From MFD01275-c22 sp963705885 (GTDB lineage: Bacteria > Actinomycetota > Actinomycetes > JACCUZ01), in the NCBI GenBank assembly GCA_963705885.1, contig OY970120.1:310001-374000 (forward strand): a stretch of 64,000 nt of DNA, in the 5' to 3' direction. Numbering within the stretch: the first letter of the stretch is position 1; the number at the start of each line of letters is the position of its first letter. Below are positions 53,692 through 62,793 of the stretch, piece by piece. The position numbers and the translations under genes are program-made. Under the pieces are notes generated by a model that worked only from the letters and a program-made list of their open reading frames with translations, had not been told where the DNA came from and searched no databases.

Positions 53692-54506
53692 AGCTCGCGA
53701 CGGCTCACGCCGTGGGCAGCCGCGACCGCGGCGGTGGCGTCCTTGAGCCGGCTGCCCGACCCGACGAGCGACTGCACCTCGGCGACCAGGTCACGCGGCG
53801 CGACCGCGTCACCCGGCGCCGCTCCGGCGACGACGACGGTCACCTCGCCGCGTACGCCCTCGGCGGCCCACCCGGCCAGCTCGCGCAGCCCGCCGCGGCG
53901 GACCTCCTCGTAGGTCTTGGTCAGCTCGCGGCACGCGGCGGCGCGCCGCGCGTCCCCGAACGCGTCGGCCATCGCGCCCAGGGCTGCGGCGAGCCGGTGC
54001 GGCGCCTCGAAGAACACCAGCGTCCGCGGCTCCCGGGCGAGCCCGGCCAGCCGGCGCGCCCGCTCTCCGGACCTGCGCGGCAGGAACCCCTCGAAGCAGA
54101 ACCGGTCGACGGGCAGACCCGACACGGCGAGGGCCGTCAGGACCGCCGAGGGTCCCGGGACGGCCGTCACCGCGACTCCCGCCTCAACGGCCGCGGCCAC
54201 GAGCCGGTAGCCGGGGTCGGAGACCGACGGCATGCCGGCGTCGGTGACGAGCAGCACCCGGCGACCGTCACGCAGCGAGTCGACGAGCTCGGGGGTGCGC
54301 GCCGCCTCGTTCGCGTCGTAGTAGGACACCACCCGGCCGGTGACCTCCACGTCGAGGTCGCGCGCCAGCCGGCGCAGCCGTCGGGTGTCCTCGGCGGCCA
54401 CGACGTCGGCGGCGGCCAGCTCGCGGCGCAGCCGCGGCGACGCGTCGGCAGGGTCCCCGATCGGCGTTCCGGCCAGCACCAGCGTCCCCCGGCCCGCGCT
54501 CGTCAT
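53658..54506 (-). CDS. rsmI: 16S rRNA (cytidine1402-2'-O)-methyltransferase
   Basis: The 282-residue tetrapyrrole-methylase-fold enzyme has LVLAGTPIGDPADASPR, AAEDTRR, LVTDAGMPSVSDPGYRLV and VPGPSAVLTALAVSGLP. It methylates the ribose of C1402 in 16S rRNA. ATG 54506 lies 35 bases from the divergent pmt gene, a standard actinobacterial pairing. Confidence 0.92.
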   Translation of the reverse strand: MTSAGRGTLVLAGTPIGDPADASPRLRRELAAADVVAAEDTRRLRRLARDLDVEVTGRVVSYYDANEAARTPELVDSLRDGRRVLLVTDAGMPSVSDPGYRLVAAAVEAGVAVTAVPGPSAVLTALAVSGLPVDRFCFEGFLPRRSGERARRLAGLAREPRTLVFFEAPHRLAAALGAMADAFGDARRAAACRELTKTYEEVRRGGLRELAGWAAEGVRGEVTVVVAGAAPGDAVAPRDLVAEVQSLVGSGSRLKDATAAVAAAHGVSRRELYEEVLRVSRK

Positions 54507-54529
54507 CCGGCGATGATGTCAGCCCCACC

Positions 54530-54535
54530 TACGAT
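54530..54535 (+). promoter_or_regulatory. Leaderless promoter -10 box (TACGAT) for pmt
   Basis: TACGAT is followed by exactly six bases and GTG at 54542. It is the clearest match to the leaderless pattern in the window. Confidence 0.6.
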
Positions 54536-54541
54536 GACCCG

Positions 54542-56110
54542 GTGCTGATGCCCGCCGCCGACCGCGAGCGCGTCCGGGAGCGCCTGGCGCCCCCGCTGCC
54601 GGCCGACCGGCTGTGGGGCTGGGTCGGGCCGCTGCTGGTGGCGCTGGTCGCCGGCGTGCTGCGCTTCTGGAACCTCGGCCGGCCCAGGGCGTTCATCTTC
54701 GACGAGACCTACTACGCGAAGGACGCCTGGTCGCTGCTGAGCTTCGGCGTCGAGCAGAACTACGTCAAGGCGGCCAAGGACGGCGCCCCCGACCCGTCGA
54801 ACGCCAAGATCCTCGACGGCGACCTGACCGGGCTCTGGACCGGTGACCCCGCCTACGTCGTGCACCCGCCCGGCGGGAAGTGGGCGATCGCGCTCGGCGA
54901 GCAGGTGTTCGGGCTCACGCCGTTCGGCTGGCGGTTCACCGTCGCCCTGGCGGGCACCCTCGCCGTGCTCATGGTGGCCCGCATCGGGCGGCGGCTGTTC
55001 CGCTCCACGCTGCTGGGCTGCACCGCGGGTGTGCTGCTCGCCGTCGACGGCCTCGCGTACGTCCACAGCCGCACCGCCCTGCTCGACCCGCTCGTGATGT
55101 TCTGGGCCCTGGCGGCGTTCGGTGCCCTGCTGATCGACCGCGACCGGACACGCGCCCGGCTCGCCGACCGGCTGCGGGCGGCGCAGACGACCCGGTTCGG
55201 ACCCGGGCTCGGCCTGCGCCCGTGGCGCCTGGCCGCCGGTGTCGCGCTCGGCATGGCGTGCGCCACCAAGTGGAGCGGTCTGTGGTTCGTCGCCGTCTTC
55301 GGGCTGATGACCGTGCTCTGGGACGTGGGCGCCCGGCGCACCGCGGGCGTCCGGCGCCCGTGGCTGGGCGCCCTGGTCCGCGATGCGGGCCCCGCGTTCG
55401 CCTCGATCGTGCCGGTCGCGCTCGCCGTCTACCTCGCGACCTGGACCGGGTGGTTCGTCGGCGGCAACGACGCCTACCTGCGCGACTGGGCGAGCAACCA
55501 CCCGGGTCCGGCGCTGGTGCCCGACGCCCTGTGGAGCCTCTGGCACTACCACCAGGAGGCGTGGCGGTTCCACACCGGGCTCGAGTCGTTCCACCCCTAC
55601 CGCTCCAACCCGTGGGGCTGGCTGGTCCTCGCCCGGCCGGTCTCGTACTTCTACGAGGGCCCGACGATGGGCGAGAAGGGCTGCGACGTCGAGCAGTGCT
55701 CGCAGGCGATCACGGCGCTGGGGACGCCGGTGATCTGGTGGGCGGGGGTCCTGGCGCTGCCGGTGCTGGTCTACCTGTGGGCCGGTCGGCGCGACTGGCG
55801 CGCGGGCGCGATCCTGGCCGGCGTCGCCGCCGGCTACCTGCCGTGGTTCTTCTACCAGGCACGCACCGTCTACTCCTTCTACGCGGTGGCCTTCGTGCCC
55901 TTCGTCGTGCTGGCGGTCACGATGTGCCTCGGGCTCCTCCTCGGCGGCACCGACGCGTCGGCGCGACGACGGCAGTGGGGCGCAGCGGCCGCGGGAGCCT
56001 ACGTCCTGCTCGCGGTGGCGAACTTCGCCTGGCTGCTGCCGGTCCTCTCTGCCGAGGTGATCCCGTACGCGGAGTGGGCGCGGCGGATGTGGTGGAAGTC
56101 CTGGATCTGA
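54542..56110 (+). CDS. pmt: Polyprenol-phosphate-mannose protein O-mannosyltransferase (GT39)
   Basis: The 522-residue membrane protein of GT-C fold has about ten TM segments. The first loop holds FIFDETYYAKDAW (catalytic Asp-Glu), then VVHPPGGKW and SRTALLDP. The later loop holds AWRFHTGLESFHPYRSNPWGWLVL. It transfers mannose from polyprenyl-phosphate to Ser/Thr of secreted proteins during Sec export. Pro/Thr-rich linkers of the protein encoded at 463 could be substrates; this is inference. GTG 54542 is set by a leaderless -10 box; ATG 54548 is possible. Confidence 0.92.
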   Translation: MLMPAADRERVRERLAPPLPADRLWGWVGPLLVALVAGVLRFWNLGRPRAFIFDETYYAKDAWSLLSFGVEQNYVKAAKDGAPDPSNAKILDGDLTGLWTGDPAYVVHPPGGKWAIALGEQVFGLTPFGWRFTVALAGTLAVLMVARIGRRLFRSTLLGCTAGVLLAVDGLAYVHSRTALLDPLVMFWALAAFGALLIDRDRTRARLADRLRAAQTTRFGPGLGLRPWRLAAGVALGMACATKWSGLWFVAVFGLMTVLWDVGARRTAGVRRPWLGALVRDAGPAFASIVPVALAVYLATWTGWFVGGNDAYLRDWASNHPGPALVPDALWSLWHYHQEAWRFHTGLESFHPYRSNPWGWLVLARPVSYFYEGPTMGEKGCDVEQCSQAITALGTPVIWWAGVLALPVLVYLWAGRRDWRAGAILAGVAAGYLPWFFYQARTVYSFYAVAFVPFVVLAVTMCLGLLLGGTDASARRRQWGAAAAGAYVLLAVANFAWLLPVLSAEVIPYAEWARRMWWKSWI

Positions 56111-56169
56111 GGCCGTCCGGCCCCTCCTGGGCGTGACGTCCTGCCCTGCCGCCTCGGGTGTCGCCGACC

Positions 56170-56175
56170 TAACCT
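56170..56175 (+). promoter_or_regulatory. Candidate -10 box (TAACCT) for the PPOX-family gene
   Basis: TAACCT lies 46 bases upstream of ATG 56221. The leader would include an AGGAGG ribosome site. The rest of the 110-base gap after pmt shows no other element. Confidence 0.35.
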
Positions 56176-56220
56176 GCGATCACTGGCCCCCACGAGGAGG
56201 CAGCGACAGGAGGCAGCGCC

Positions 56221-56652
56221 ATGGATGCCCACGGCACACCGACCGACCACCGCGGTCTCGCCGTCCTCGGCCTCAGCGAGTGCCTCGACCGCATCCGCGG
56301 GGCCCAGGTGGGCCGGCTCGCGTTCGTCCACGAGGGCGAGCTTGTCGTGCTGCCCGTCAACCACGGCGTCGACGGCCAGGACGTCGTCTTCCGCACCACC
56401 TGGGGCTCGAAGCTGCAGCACGCCCAGCAGGCTGGGCTCGTCGCGGTCGAGTTCGACGAGTTCGACGCCGTGGACGGCCTCGGCTGGAGCGTGCTCGTGA
56501 CCGGCGTCGCCACGACGGTGTACGACGACCACGAGATCGCGGGCCTGGAGAGCCTGGGCGTGCGGTCGTGGGCCGGGGCGCTGGACCCGCTGTTCTGGGT
56601 GCGCGTCCGGGCGGAGCAGGTGACCGGCCGGGAGATCACGCGCCACGCCTGA
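56221..56652 (+). CDS. Pyridoxamine 5'-phosphate oxidase-fold (PPOX) family protein
   Basis: The 143-residue protein has the split-barrel pattern: GRLAFVHEGELVVLPVNHGVDGQDVVFRTTWGSKL (strands and flavin-binding loop), then VAVEFDEFDAVDGLGWSVLVTGVA. The family binds FMN, F420 or haem. Small members like this are common in DosR/dormancy-type gene sets of actinobacteria. ATG 56221 follows AGGAGG. The substrate is unknown. Confidence 0.8.
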   Translation: MDAHGTPTDHRGLAVLGLSECLDRIRGAQVGRLAFVHEGELVVLPVNHGVDGQDVVFRTTWGSKLQHAQQAGLVAVEFDEFDAVDGLGWSVLVTGVATTVYDDHEIAGLESLGVRSWAGALDPLFWVRVRAEQVTGREITRHA

Positions 56653-56664
56653 GCGTGGGACGGC

Positions 56665-56997
56665 TCAGCCGAACCACCGCGACGGCTCGGGATCGTCGTG
56701 CCGCGACGGCTCGTCGACCCGCTGACCCGGGACGACGTGCTGGACCCGCGGCGCCCACGGCGGCTCGACGCGCAGACCGCCGCCGAGCCCGCACAGGATG
56801 TGGTGGAACCGCTCGGCGACGCCGGCCGCCCACCGCTCGGCGTCCGGCGCCGCGCGCACGTCCAGCACGATCGACGTGACGTCTGCCTCGAGAAGGCGAC
56901 GAAGCTCGGTGGACAGAGCCATGGCTGTGGACTCCTCGCCGGTCCCGGTCAGGACGACGGTTCCGTACGGCCCACGATGCTGCGTGGCGATGATCAT
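56665..56997 (-). CDS. Small hypothetical protein, STAS-like
   Basis: The 110-residue protein has a short beta strand with VVLTGTGEESTAMALSTELRRLLEADVTSIVLDVRAA (about residues 14-50), like the first half of a STAS (anti-sigma-factor antagonist) domain. The conserved phosphorylatable Ser/Asp-Ser pair is not clear, so it may not be a real anti-anti-sigma factor. I chose ATG 56997 with GAGGAGG seven bases upstream. A longer frame (to 57105) lacks a ribosome site. It is convergent with the PPOX gene. Confidence 0.5.
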   Translation of the reverse strand: MIIATQHRGPYGTVVLTGTGEESTAMALSTELRRLLEADVTSIVLDVRAAPDAERWAAGVAERFHHILCGLGGGLRVEPPWAPRVQHVVPGQRVDEPSRHDDPEPSRWFG

Positions 56998-57127
56998 CTC
57001 GCCGCCTCCTCGGACACCCCTGGTGGACAGCCAACTCCGGACGGGTTCGCCCGCGCCAGGGGCCAACGACCCGCGGACGGTGCCGTTGGGAAGGACCGGG
57101 ACCAACCGGGACCGTGCGCGGCGGGCG

Positions 57128-57142
57128 GGTGGCGAAAGCCCC
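57128..57142. promoter_or_regulatory. DosR/DevR-like box upstream of the class I aldolase gene
   Basis: The minus-strand reading GGGGCTTTCGCCACC matches the DosR consensus (GGGACTTTNGNCCCT type) at about eleven of fifteen positions. It lies 68 bases upstream of ATG 57210. The neighbours (PPOX, universal stress protein) are typical of DosR-controlled sets. No DosR gene is seen in this window. Confidence 0.35.
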
Positions 57143-57209
57143 TACCGGGGCCGCGCCCAGGGACGTGTCATGGAGTCGTCCGAACGGTCCGAGAGGGAAG
57201 GCCGAGATC

Positions 57210-58097
57210 ATGAGGCAGTCACTGGACGCGCTGGGCCTCGACGTCGGCAAGCGGGCACGGCTGCGGCGGGTCCTGTTCGACCACGGCGCGGGCAACGGCA
57301 CGGCGCTGTTCCTGCCCTACGACCAGGGCCTCGAGCACGGCCCGCGTGACTTCTTCGCGAACCCACCGTCCAGCGACCCCCGGTACGTCCTCCGCCTCGC
57401 GGTGGAGGGCGGCTTCAACGGCGTCGTCCTGCAGATCGGGCTCGCCGAGAAGTTCTTCTGGGACTACGCGGGTGAGGTGCCGCTCGTCCTCAAGCTGAAC
57501 GGCAAGACCGACATCCCCTCCGACGCCGAGGCGCTGTCCTCGGTGCACGCATCGGTCGAGGACGCGGTCCGGCTGGGGGCGGACGCCGTCGGCTACACCC
57601 TGTACGTCGGGTCCCCGGCATACGACACGGACTTCGACAGGTTCCGCACGATCCGGCAGGACGCCGCCCGGCTCGGCATGCCCCTGATCGTGTGGGCCTA
57701 CCCCCGAGGCTCCGCGATCGTCGCGAAGGGCGGGAACGACTCGTTCTACGCCGTCGACTACGCCGCGCGGACGGCGAGCGAGCTGGGAGCGGACGTGGTG
57801 AAGGTGAACTTCCCCCACCCGGAGAAGCACGGGTCCGGGCACCGCGAGTACGACGCGGAGGTGTCCGGCCAGCAGGCGATCGACGCGGTGGTGCGGTCGG
57901 CCGGCCGGACCCTCGTGCTGGTCTCCGGCGGGACCCGCGCCGGGGACGAGGCGATGCTGGACAAGGCCCGCGAGTCGATGGAGGCGGGCGCCACCGGGCT
58001 CATCTTCGGCCGCAACGTGTGGCAGCGGGAGCATGACGAGTCGCTGCGCTTCGTCGCTCGGCTGCGCGAGATCCTCACGAAGTACCCGAGCGCCTAG
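57210..58097 (+). CDS. Class I fructose-bisphosphate aldolase (DeoC/FbaB family)
   Basis: The 295-residue Schiff-base TIM-barrel aldolase has FLPYDQGLEHGPRDFF (about residue 33), LVLKLNGKTDIP, VGYTLYVGS and ADVVKVNFPHPEKHGSG, which supplies the catalytic Lys (VKVNF). It cleaves or forms fructose-1,6-bisphosphate and can support gluconeogenesis. I chose ATG 57210. It overlaps the convergent universal stress protein gene by four bases. A DosR-like box upstream suggests induction in hypoxia or stasis; inference. Confidence 0.85.
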   Translation: MRQSLDALGLDVGKRARLRRVLFDHGAGNGTALFLPYDQGLEHGPRDFFANPPSSDPRYVLRLAVEGGFNGVVLQIGLAEKFFWDYAGEVPLVLKLNGKTDIPSDAEALSSVHASVEDAVRLGADAVGYTLYVGSPAYDTDFDRFRTIRQDAARLGMPLIVWAYPRGSAIVAKGGNDSFYAVDYAARTASELGADVVKVNFPHPEKHGSGHREYDAEVSGQQAIDAVVRSAGRTLVLVSGGTRAGDEAMLDKARESMEAGATGLIFGRNVWQREHDESLRFVARLREILTKYPSA

Positions 58098-58531
58098 GCA
58101 GGCGGCACCACGAGCACGGGCTGGTCGGCGAACTCCAGGACGGACCGGGTGTGCGGCCCGACGTCGTGCGGACCTCCTCCGACGTGCGCGGCGCGGCCGA
58201 GAACCACGAGACCGGCCGTCCAGTCCCGCGCCGCCGCGAGGATCCGCGGCGCGGGGTCGCCCTCCACCTCGAGGGTGTCGACTTGCACGCCGGCATCACG
58301 GGCGAGCCCGGCGACGTGCCGCAGGAGGGCGGCCCCGGACTCGCGACGGCGTTCGGCGACGCGACCACGGTCGTGAGGCCCGGCGCCGAGCGCGGTGAGG
58401 ACCCGCCCGTCCGTCACCACGTGCACGACGAGCAGCCGCGATCCCAGCGCCGCCGCGAGCTCGACGGCGACCGCTGCGGTGTGCAGGCCGGCCGCCGAGT
58501 CCTCGACGGCGACGAGAACCCGGCCGGTCAT
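58094..58531 (-). CDS. Universal stress protein (UspA family)
   Basis: The 145-residue alpha/beta protein has RVLVAVEDSAAGLHTAAVAVELA at the N-terminus, LLVVHVV and a C-terminal GLVVLGRAAHVGGG ... HTRSVLEFADQPVLVVPP, as in ATP-binding UspA (G-x2-G-x9-G-S/T element partly kept). ATG 58531 overlaps the V-ATPase subunit D gene stop (ATGA). It is last in the V-ATPase operon, so stress control of the pump is plausible. Confidence 0.85.
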   Translation of the reverse strand: MTGRVLVAVEDSAAGLHTAAVAVELAAALGSRLLVVHVVTDGRVLTALGAGPHDRGRVAERRRESGAALLRHVAGLARDAGVQVDTLEVEGDPAPRILAAARDWTAGLVVLGRAAHVGGGPHDVGPHTRSVLEFADQPVLVVPPA

Positions 58532-59163
58532 CCGCGGCGATCCCCCTGCCGTGTCGCGCGCTGCGCCCATCGAAGGCTCACCCCCTCGGCCCGCTCGGTC
58601 TCCTCGAGGCCGAGGACGGTCGCGGCGAGTGCGCCCTCGAGCCGTGGCGTCCAGCGCTCGGTCACGGCGCGAAGGCGCTGCCGGGTGGCCGCGAGCTCGG
58701 ACTCGACGGCACGCGACGCCGCCAGCGCCGCTGCGTGCTCGACAGCGGCCACGAGGGCACGCCGGTGCGCGTGCGTGGCGTTCGTCGTGGCGGGACCGGA
58801 CACGCCGGCGCCCGACACGACGGGCAGGCGGCACCGCGCCTCGCCGGGATGCGCGACACCCATCGTCGTCTCGATGCACACGGTGACCGACGCGGACCCT
58901 CCGTCTGTGGCGGCCCGCAGAGCCGCCTGCCCCCCGACGAGAGCCGCCCGCAGCGACCACTCCTCGGCGTCGCGACACGTGCGGGTCCAGGCGGCGCCGG
59001 TGCGCTCCACGCGGAGCTCGCAGCGCTCCGCCTCCTGGCGGAGGACGCGGACCTTGTGGTCGAGCAGCTCGGCGGCCCGCGCGGCGACACCGAGGCGATG
59101 GGTCAGCCACAGCCGTCCGGCGCGTCCCGGCGGCACCCGCGGCATCCTCGTCGTCGCCGTCAC
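58528..59163 (-). CDS. ntpD: V/A-type ATP synthase subunit D
   Basis: The 211-residue protein has the subunit D pattern of two long helices that form the central stalk: an N-terminal PPGRAGRLWLTHRLGVAARAAELLDHKVRVLRQE and a C-terminal RLRAVTERWTPRLEGAL with EETERAEGVSLRWAQ. GTG 59163 overlaps the subunit B stop (GTGA). ATG 59145 is an alternative. It rotates inside the A3B3 head. Confidence 0.85.
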   Translation of the reverse strand: MTATTRMPRVPPGRAGRLWLTHRLGVAARAAELLDHKVRVLRQEAERCELRVERTGAAWTRTCRDAEEWSLRAALVGGQAALRAATDGGSASVTVCIETTMGVAHPGEARCRLPVVSGAGVSGPATTNATHAHRRALVAAVEHAAALAASRAVESELAATRQRLRAVTERWTPRLEGALAATVLGLEETERAEGVSLRWAQRATRQGDRRG

Positions 59164-60545
59164 CGCGGCTCCCGGTGGCGGGCGTCGAGCAGCTCCGGCG
59201 GCAGCATCGACAGCTCGCGCCGCGGGAGCAGGCAGAGTGCCTCCCACGCGCGGTCGAGGGACTCCTCGGGTGAGCGGGTCTCGCGACGCCCCTGGTCCAG
59301 CAGCCGTCGCTCGAAGGTCTCCTCGAACGCGAGGTAGGCCCGGTCGGTGGCGCTGAGCGCGGTGATCCCGATCAGGTCGGCGAGGTCCCGGACCTGACGC
59401 GAGCGGGCGACGGCGGACAGCACCTGGGCGGCGACGTCGAGGTGGTCGGCACGCGTGCGGCCCGGGCCGGCCCCGTGACGCATCAGCCGGGACAGCGACG
59501 ACAGGGGATCCACCGGCGGGTAGACCCCGCGCGCGTGGACCTCCGGCGAGAGCACGACCTGGCCTTCGGTGATGTACCCCGTGAGGTCGGGCACGGGGTG
59601 CGTGATGTCGGCGGCCGGCATGGTGAGCACGGGGAGGACCGTCACCGAGCCGGGGCGCCCGTAGACCCGGCCGCACCGCTCGTAGAGCGACGCGAGGTCG
59701 CTGTACAGGTAGCCCGGGTAGGCCCGCCGCCCCGGGATCTCTCCCCGAGCCGCGGACACCTCGCGCAACGCCTCGGCATAGCTGGTCATGTCGGCGAGCA
59801 CGACCAGAACGTGCCTGCCGGACGTGAAGGCCAGGTGCTCGGCCACTGTCAACGCGATCCGCGGGGTCAGCAGCCGCTCGATCACGGGGTCGTCGGCCGT
59901 GTTGAGCAGGAGCACGAGCTCCCCGGCGGTGGCGCGCTCCTCGAGGACGTCGCTCACCACCGCCGCGTCGGCGTGCGTGATGCCCATGGCACCGAACACG
60001 ACCGAGAACGGCTCGCCACCGACGTGGGCCTGGGCCGCGATCTGCGCGGCGAGCTCGATGTGGGGCAGCCCGGCCACCGAGAAGATGGGCAGCTTCTGCC
60101 CCCGGACGAGCAGCGTGAGCGCGTCGACGGCGGAGATCCCGGTCAGGACCGGGTCCGACGGCGGCTCCCGCCGGGTCGGGTTCAGGGGCCGTCCTGAGAC
60201 ACCCGCCCGCTCCGAGCCGAGCACGGGCGCGCCACCGTCGAGCGGCTCGCCGCGGCCGTTGCACACCCGCCCCAACCAGCCGTCGCCGACCGGGATGTGC
60301 AGGGGCTCGCCGAGGAAGCTCACCGACGTGTCCGCGAGGTCGAGCCCTTCCGTCCCCTCGAGCACCTGGACGACGGCCAGGTCGCGGTCCACCTCGAGCA
60401 CCAGGCCGGAACGCAGCTCCCCCGTGGCGGTCCGGATCCGGGCGACCTCGTCCCACCCGACGCCGTCGACGTCCTGCACGACGAGCAGGGGGCCGCGCAG
60501 CTCGCGGATCCCGGCGTACTCCAGCACCTCCCAGGTCCCGGTCAT
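59160..60545 (-). CDS. ntpB: V/A-type ATP synthase subunit B
   Basis: The 461-residue non-catalytic nucleotide-binding-like head subunit has REPPSDPVLTGISAVDALTLLVRGQKLPIFSVAGLPH (degenerate P-loop), VLADMTSYAEALREVSAARGEIPGRRAYPGYLYSDLASLYERCG and LTGYITEGQVVLSPE. It pairs with subunit A. ATG 60545 overlaps the A stop (ATGA). Length is normal for B. Confidence 0.92.
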   Translation of the reverse strand: MTGTWEVLEYAGIRELRGPLLVVQDVDGVGWDEVARIRTATGELRSGLVLEVDRDLAVVQVLEGTEGLDLADTSVSFLGEPLHIPVGDGWLGRVCNGRGEPLDGGAPVLGSERAGVSGRPLNPTRREPPSDPVLTGISAVDALTLLVRGQKLPIFSVAGLPHIELAAQIAAQAHVGGEPFSVVFGAMGITHADAAVVSDVLEERATAGELVLLLNTADDPVIERLLTPRIALTVAEHLAFTSGRHVLVVLADMTSYAEALREVSAARGEIPGRRAYPGYLYSDLASLYERCGRVYGRPGSVTVLPVLTMPAADITHPVPDLTGYITEGQVVLSPEVHARGVYPPVDPLSSLSRLMRHGAGPGRTRADHLDVAAQVLSAVARSRQVRDLADLIGITALSATDRAYLAFEETFERRLLDQGRRETRSPEESLDRAWEALCLLPRRELSMLPPELLDARHREPR

Positions 60546-62257
60546 GGCCGCAGGCCCTCGAGCGTGGCGGTCATGAGGTCCCGCTGGGCGGAGACGCCTG
60601 CGGCGTCGTGGGGTCCGACCCGGTCCCGGGCGTGGATCAGGGGACCGAAGTCGACCTGCTCGACCGCGGCGGCCGGGACCCCGGCGTCGACGAGCTCACG
60701 GCAGGTGTCGATCACGTCCAGCACGGCATCCACGAGAGCTCCCGCCTTGGCCGCGCTGCAGAACGAGTCGTGGTCGCTGAGCGCACTCTGCTGCAGGACC
60801 GCCTCACGGAGGAGCCGGCCGGCCAGCATGACCATGCGCTCATGGCCCGGCAGGGCGGCGACCCCCACCAGCTCGGCGAGCGCGGCGAGCCGCTCGGCGC
60901 CCGCCAGCGCCTGCGTCACCCGCTGCCGCCTCGCCGCCCACGACGGGTTGCCGGAGCGCTCGTGCCAGGCGGCGAACCGGTCGAGGTCGCGGCCGAAGGA
61001 CGCCGCCCAGGACACGGCCGGGTAGTGGCGGGCGTACGCCAGGTCGCGGTCGAGCGACCACTGGCAGCGCACGAACCGCTGCGTGTGTGCCGTCACGGGC
61101 TCGGTCATGTCACCGCCGGCCGGTGAGACGGCGCCGACGACGGTCACCGACCCGACCCGGCCCCCCAGCGTCGTCACCCGTCCGGCCCGCTCGTAGAACG
61201 CCGCGAGCGCCGAGGCCAGCCCGGCCGGGTAGCCCTCCTCCGCCGGCAGCGCGTCGGTCAGCGACGACATCTCGCGCAGTGCCTCCGCCCAGCGGGTCGT
61301 CGAGTCGGCGATGACCACGCTGTGCCGACCCATGTCCCGGAAGTACTCGGCCACGGTGACACCGGTGTAGATGCTGGCCTCGCGCGCCATCATCGGCATG
61401 TTCGACGTGTTGGCGATGACGACGGTCCTCCGGGCCAGGCTGCCACCCGTCCGCGGGTCCTCGAGCTCGGCGAGGTCGCGCACCACGTCGGCCATCTCGT
61501 TGCCGCGCTCGCCGCAGCCGACGTAGACGATCACGTCCGCGTCACACCACTTGGCGACCTGCTGGAGCAGCACCGTCTTCCCGGTGCCGAACCCGCCGGG
61601 GACGGCCGCGGTGCCGCCGCGGGCGAGGGGGTAGAGCAGGTCGATCACCCGCTGACCCGTGTGGAGGGCCTCCACCGTGTCCAGGCGCGCCTGATAGGGG
61701 CGCGGCCGGCGCACCGGCCACCTGGTGCTCATCGGCACCGCGGCCCCGGACACGGTCGCCACGGTGCTGTCGGCGCGGTGCTCCCCCTCGGGCAGCACCT
61801 CGTCGACGCGGCCGGAGGTGCCCGGCGGCACGAGGACGAGGTACGGCAGCGGCTCGTCCCCCGCTGCTCCCAGGACGTCACCCGGGCCGACCCCTGCTCC
61901 CGGAGCCACCGCGGGGCGCCATCGCCAGAGCTGCGGACCGGCAGGGCGGGTCAGGGCGGCGGGCACCAGCCAGGTGGCGGCGTCGGACAGCGGCCGCAGG
62001 AGGCCGTCGAACACCCCACCGAGCAGGCCGGGCCCGAGCGGGACGGACAGCGGCTCGCCCCGGCCGGTGGCCGGCTGGCCCGGCGCGAGTCCGCCGGTGT
62101 ACTCGTAGGACTGCACGGTCGCCACCCGGCCGCGGACGGAGACGACCTCGCCCGGCAGCCGGTCCGGCCCCAGCTCGACCACGTCGTACATCGCCACGTG
62201 AGCCAGGCCCTCGGCCTCGACCAACGGCCCGCTCACCCGGGCGATCGTCCCCGTCAC
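60542..62257 (-). CDS. ntpA: V/A-type ATP synthase subunit A (catalytic)
   Basis: The 571-residue catalytic subunit has Walker A GGFGTGKTVLLQQVAKW (about residue 226), a V-type non-homologous insert (about 110-190), YVGCGERGNEMADVV and VIADSTTRWAEALREMSSLTDALPAEEGYP. I chose GTG 62257, which gives the same GTGA overlap as other genes of the operon. GTG 62266 would add three residues. It hydrolyses or makes ATP at the A/B interface. Confidence 0.93.
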   Translation of the reverse strand: MTGTIARVSGPLVEAEGLAHVAMYDVVELGPDRLPGEVVSVRGRVATVQSYEYTGGLAPGQPATGRGEPLSVPLGPGLLGGVFDGLLRPLSDAATWLVPAALTRPAGPQLWRWRPAVAPGAGVGPGDVLGAAGDEPLPYLVLVPPGTSGRVDEVLPEGEHRADSTVATVSGAAVPMSTRWPVRRPRPYQARLDTVEALHTGQRVIDLLYPLARGGTAAVPGGFGTGKTVLLQQVAKWCDADVIVYVGCGERGNEMADVVRDLAELEDPRTGGSLARRTVVIANTSNMPMMAREASIYTGVTVAEYFRDMGRHSVVIADSTTRWAEALREMSSLTDALPAEEGYPAGLASALAAFYERAGRVTTLGGRVGSVTVVGAVSPAGGDMTEPVTAHTQRFVRCQWSLDRDLAYARHYPAVSWAASFGRDLDRFAAWHERSGNPSWAARRQRVTQALAGAERLAALAELVGVAALPGHERMVMLAGRLLREAVLQQSALSDHDSFCSAAKAGALVDAVLDVIDTCRELVDAGVPAAAVEQVDFGPLIHARDRVGPHDAAGVSAQRDLMTATLEGLRP

Positions 62258-62793
62258 GGCGTCCACAACCGCTCCACGTCGCGACCGAGCGCGTCGACGG
62301 CCCGTTCCGCCGCCGCGTCCAGCGTGAGGGAGAGCCGGCGACCGGCGACCTCGGCCACGACCCCGCCGTCGGGATGCTCCCGGACCACCGCCCCCGGGCC
62401 GAGACGCTCGCGGGCCACGGCGCCCAGGCGCTCCAGGAGGGGCTGGTAAGCGGTGTCGCCGCGCAGGCCGCGCACCGCGGCGCGGGCGCCGGCACGCAGC
62501 TGCTCGTACGCCGCGCGCTGGGCGGCGAGCACGATCGCACGCTCCTGCCGGCGCGCCCGCACCCGTGCCTCGGCGGCGATCGTGTCGACCTCGAGCGCCA
62601 CGTCCTCGGCCGCGGACTCCCGGACGCGGGCTGCCTCCACCCCGGCCGCGGCCAGCCGCTCGGCGACGTCGGCGTCGGCCCGGGCGAGGACGCGCGCCGC
62701 GTCCGCACCGGCGCTCGCCATCAGCGCAGCACGCACCGGGCCCAGCGGGTCGGTGCGGGCGCGCGGGCGAGCGGCGGGGTCGGCGGTCGTCAC
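62254..62793 (-). CDS. ntpE: V/A-type ATP synthase subunit E
   Basis: The 179-residue protein is alpha-helical and Ala/Arg/Glu-rich in the first 110 residues (peripheral stalk coiled coil), then GAVVREHPDGGVVAEVAGRRLSLTLDAAAERAVDAL, a globular C-terminal domain. Position between F and A and size fit E. GTG 62793 overlaps the F stop (GTGA). Sequence conservation in E is weak, so the call rests on context and helix pattern. Confidence 0.7.
   Translation of the reverse strand: MTTADPAARPRARTDPLGPVRAALMASAGADAARVLARADADVAERLAAAGVEAARVRESAAEDVALEVDTIAAEARVRARRQERAIVLAAQRAAYEQLRAGARAAVRGLRGDTAYQPLLERLGAVARERLGPGAVVREHPDGGVVAEVAGRRLSLTLDAAAERAVDALGRDVERLWTP

Noticed and set aside
51321..54548. 1075-residue plus-strand open frame
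   Set aside because: It overlaps the aminotransferase gene and runs out of frame through uxs and rsmI. It has no motif.
57060..57120. Second DosR box in the GGGACC-rich stretch
   Set aside because: GGGACC repeats are present but not in the inverted arrangement the motif needs.
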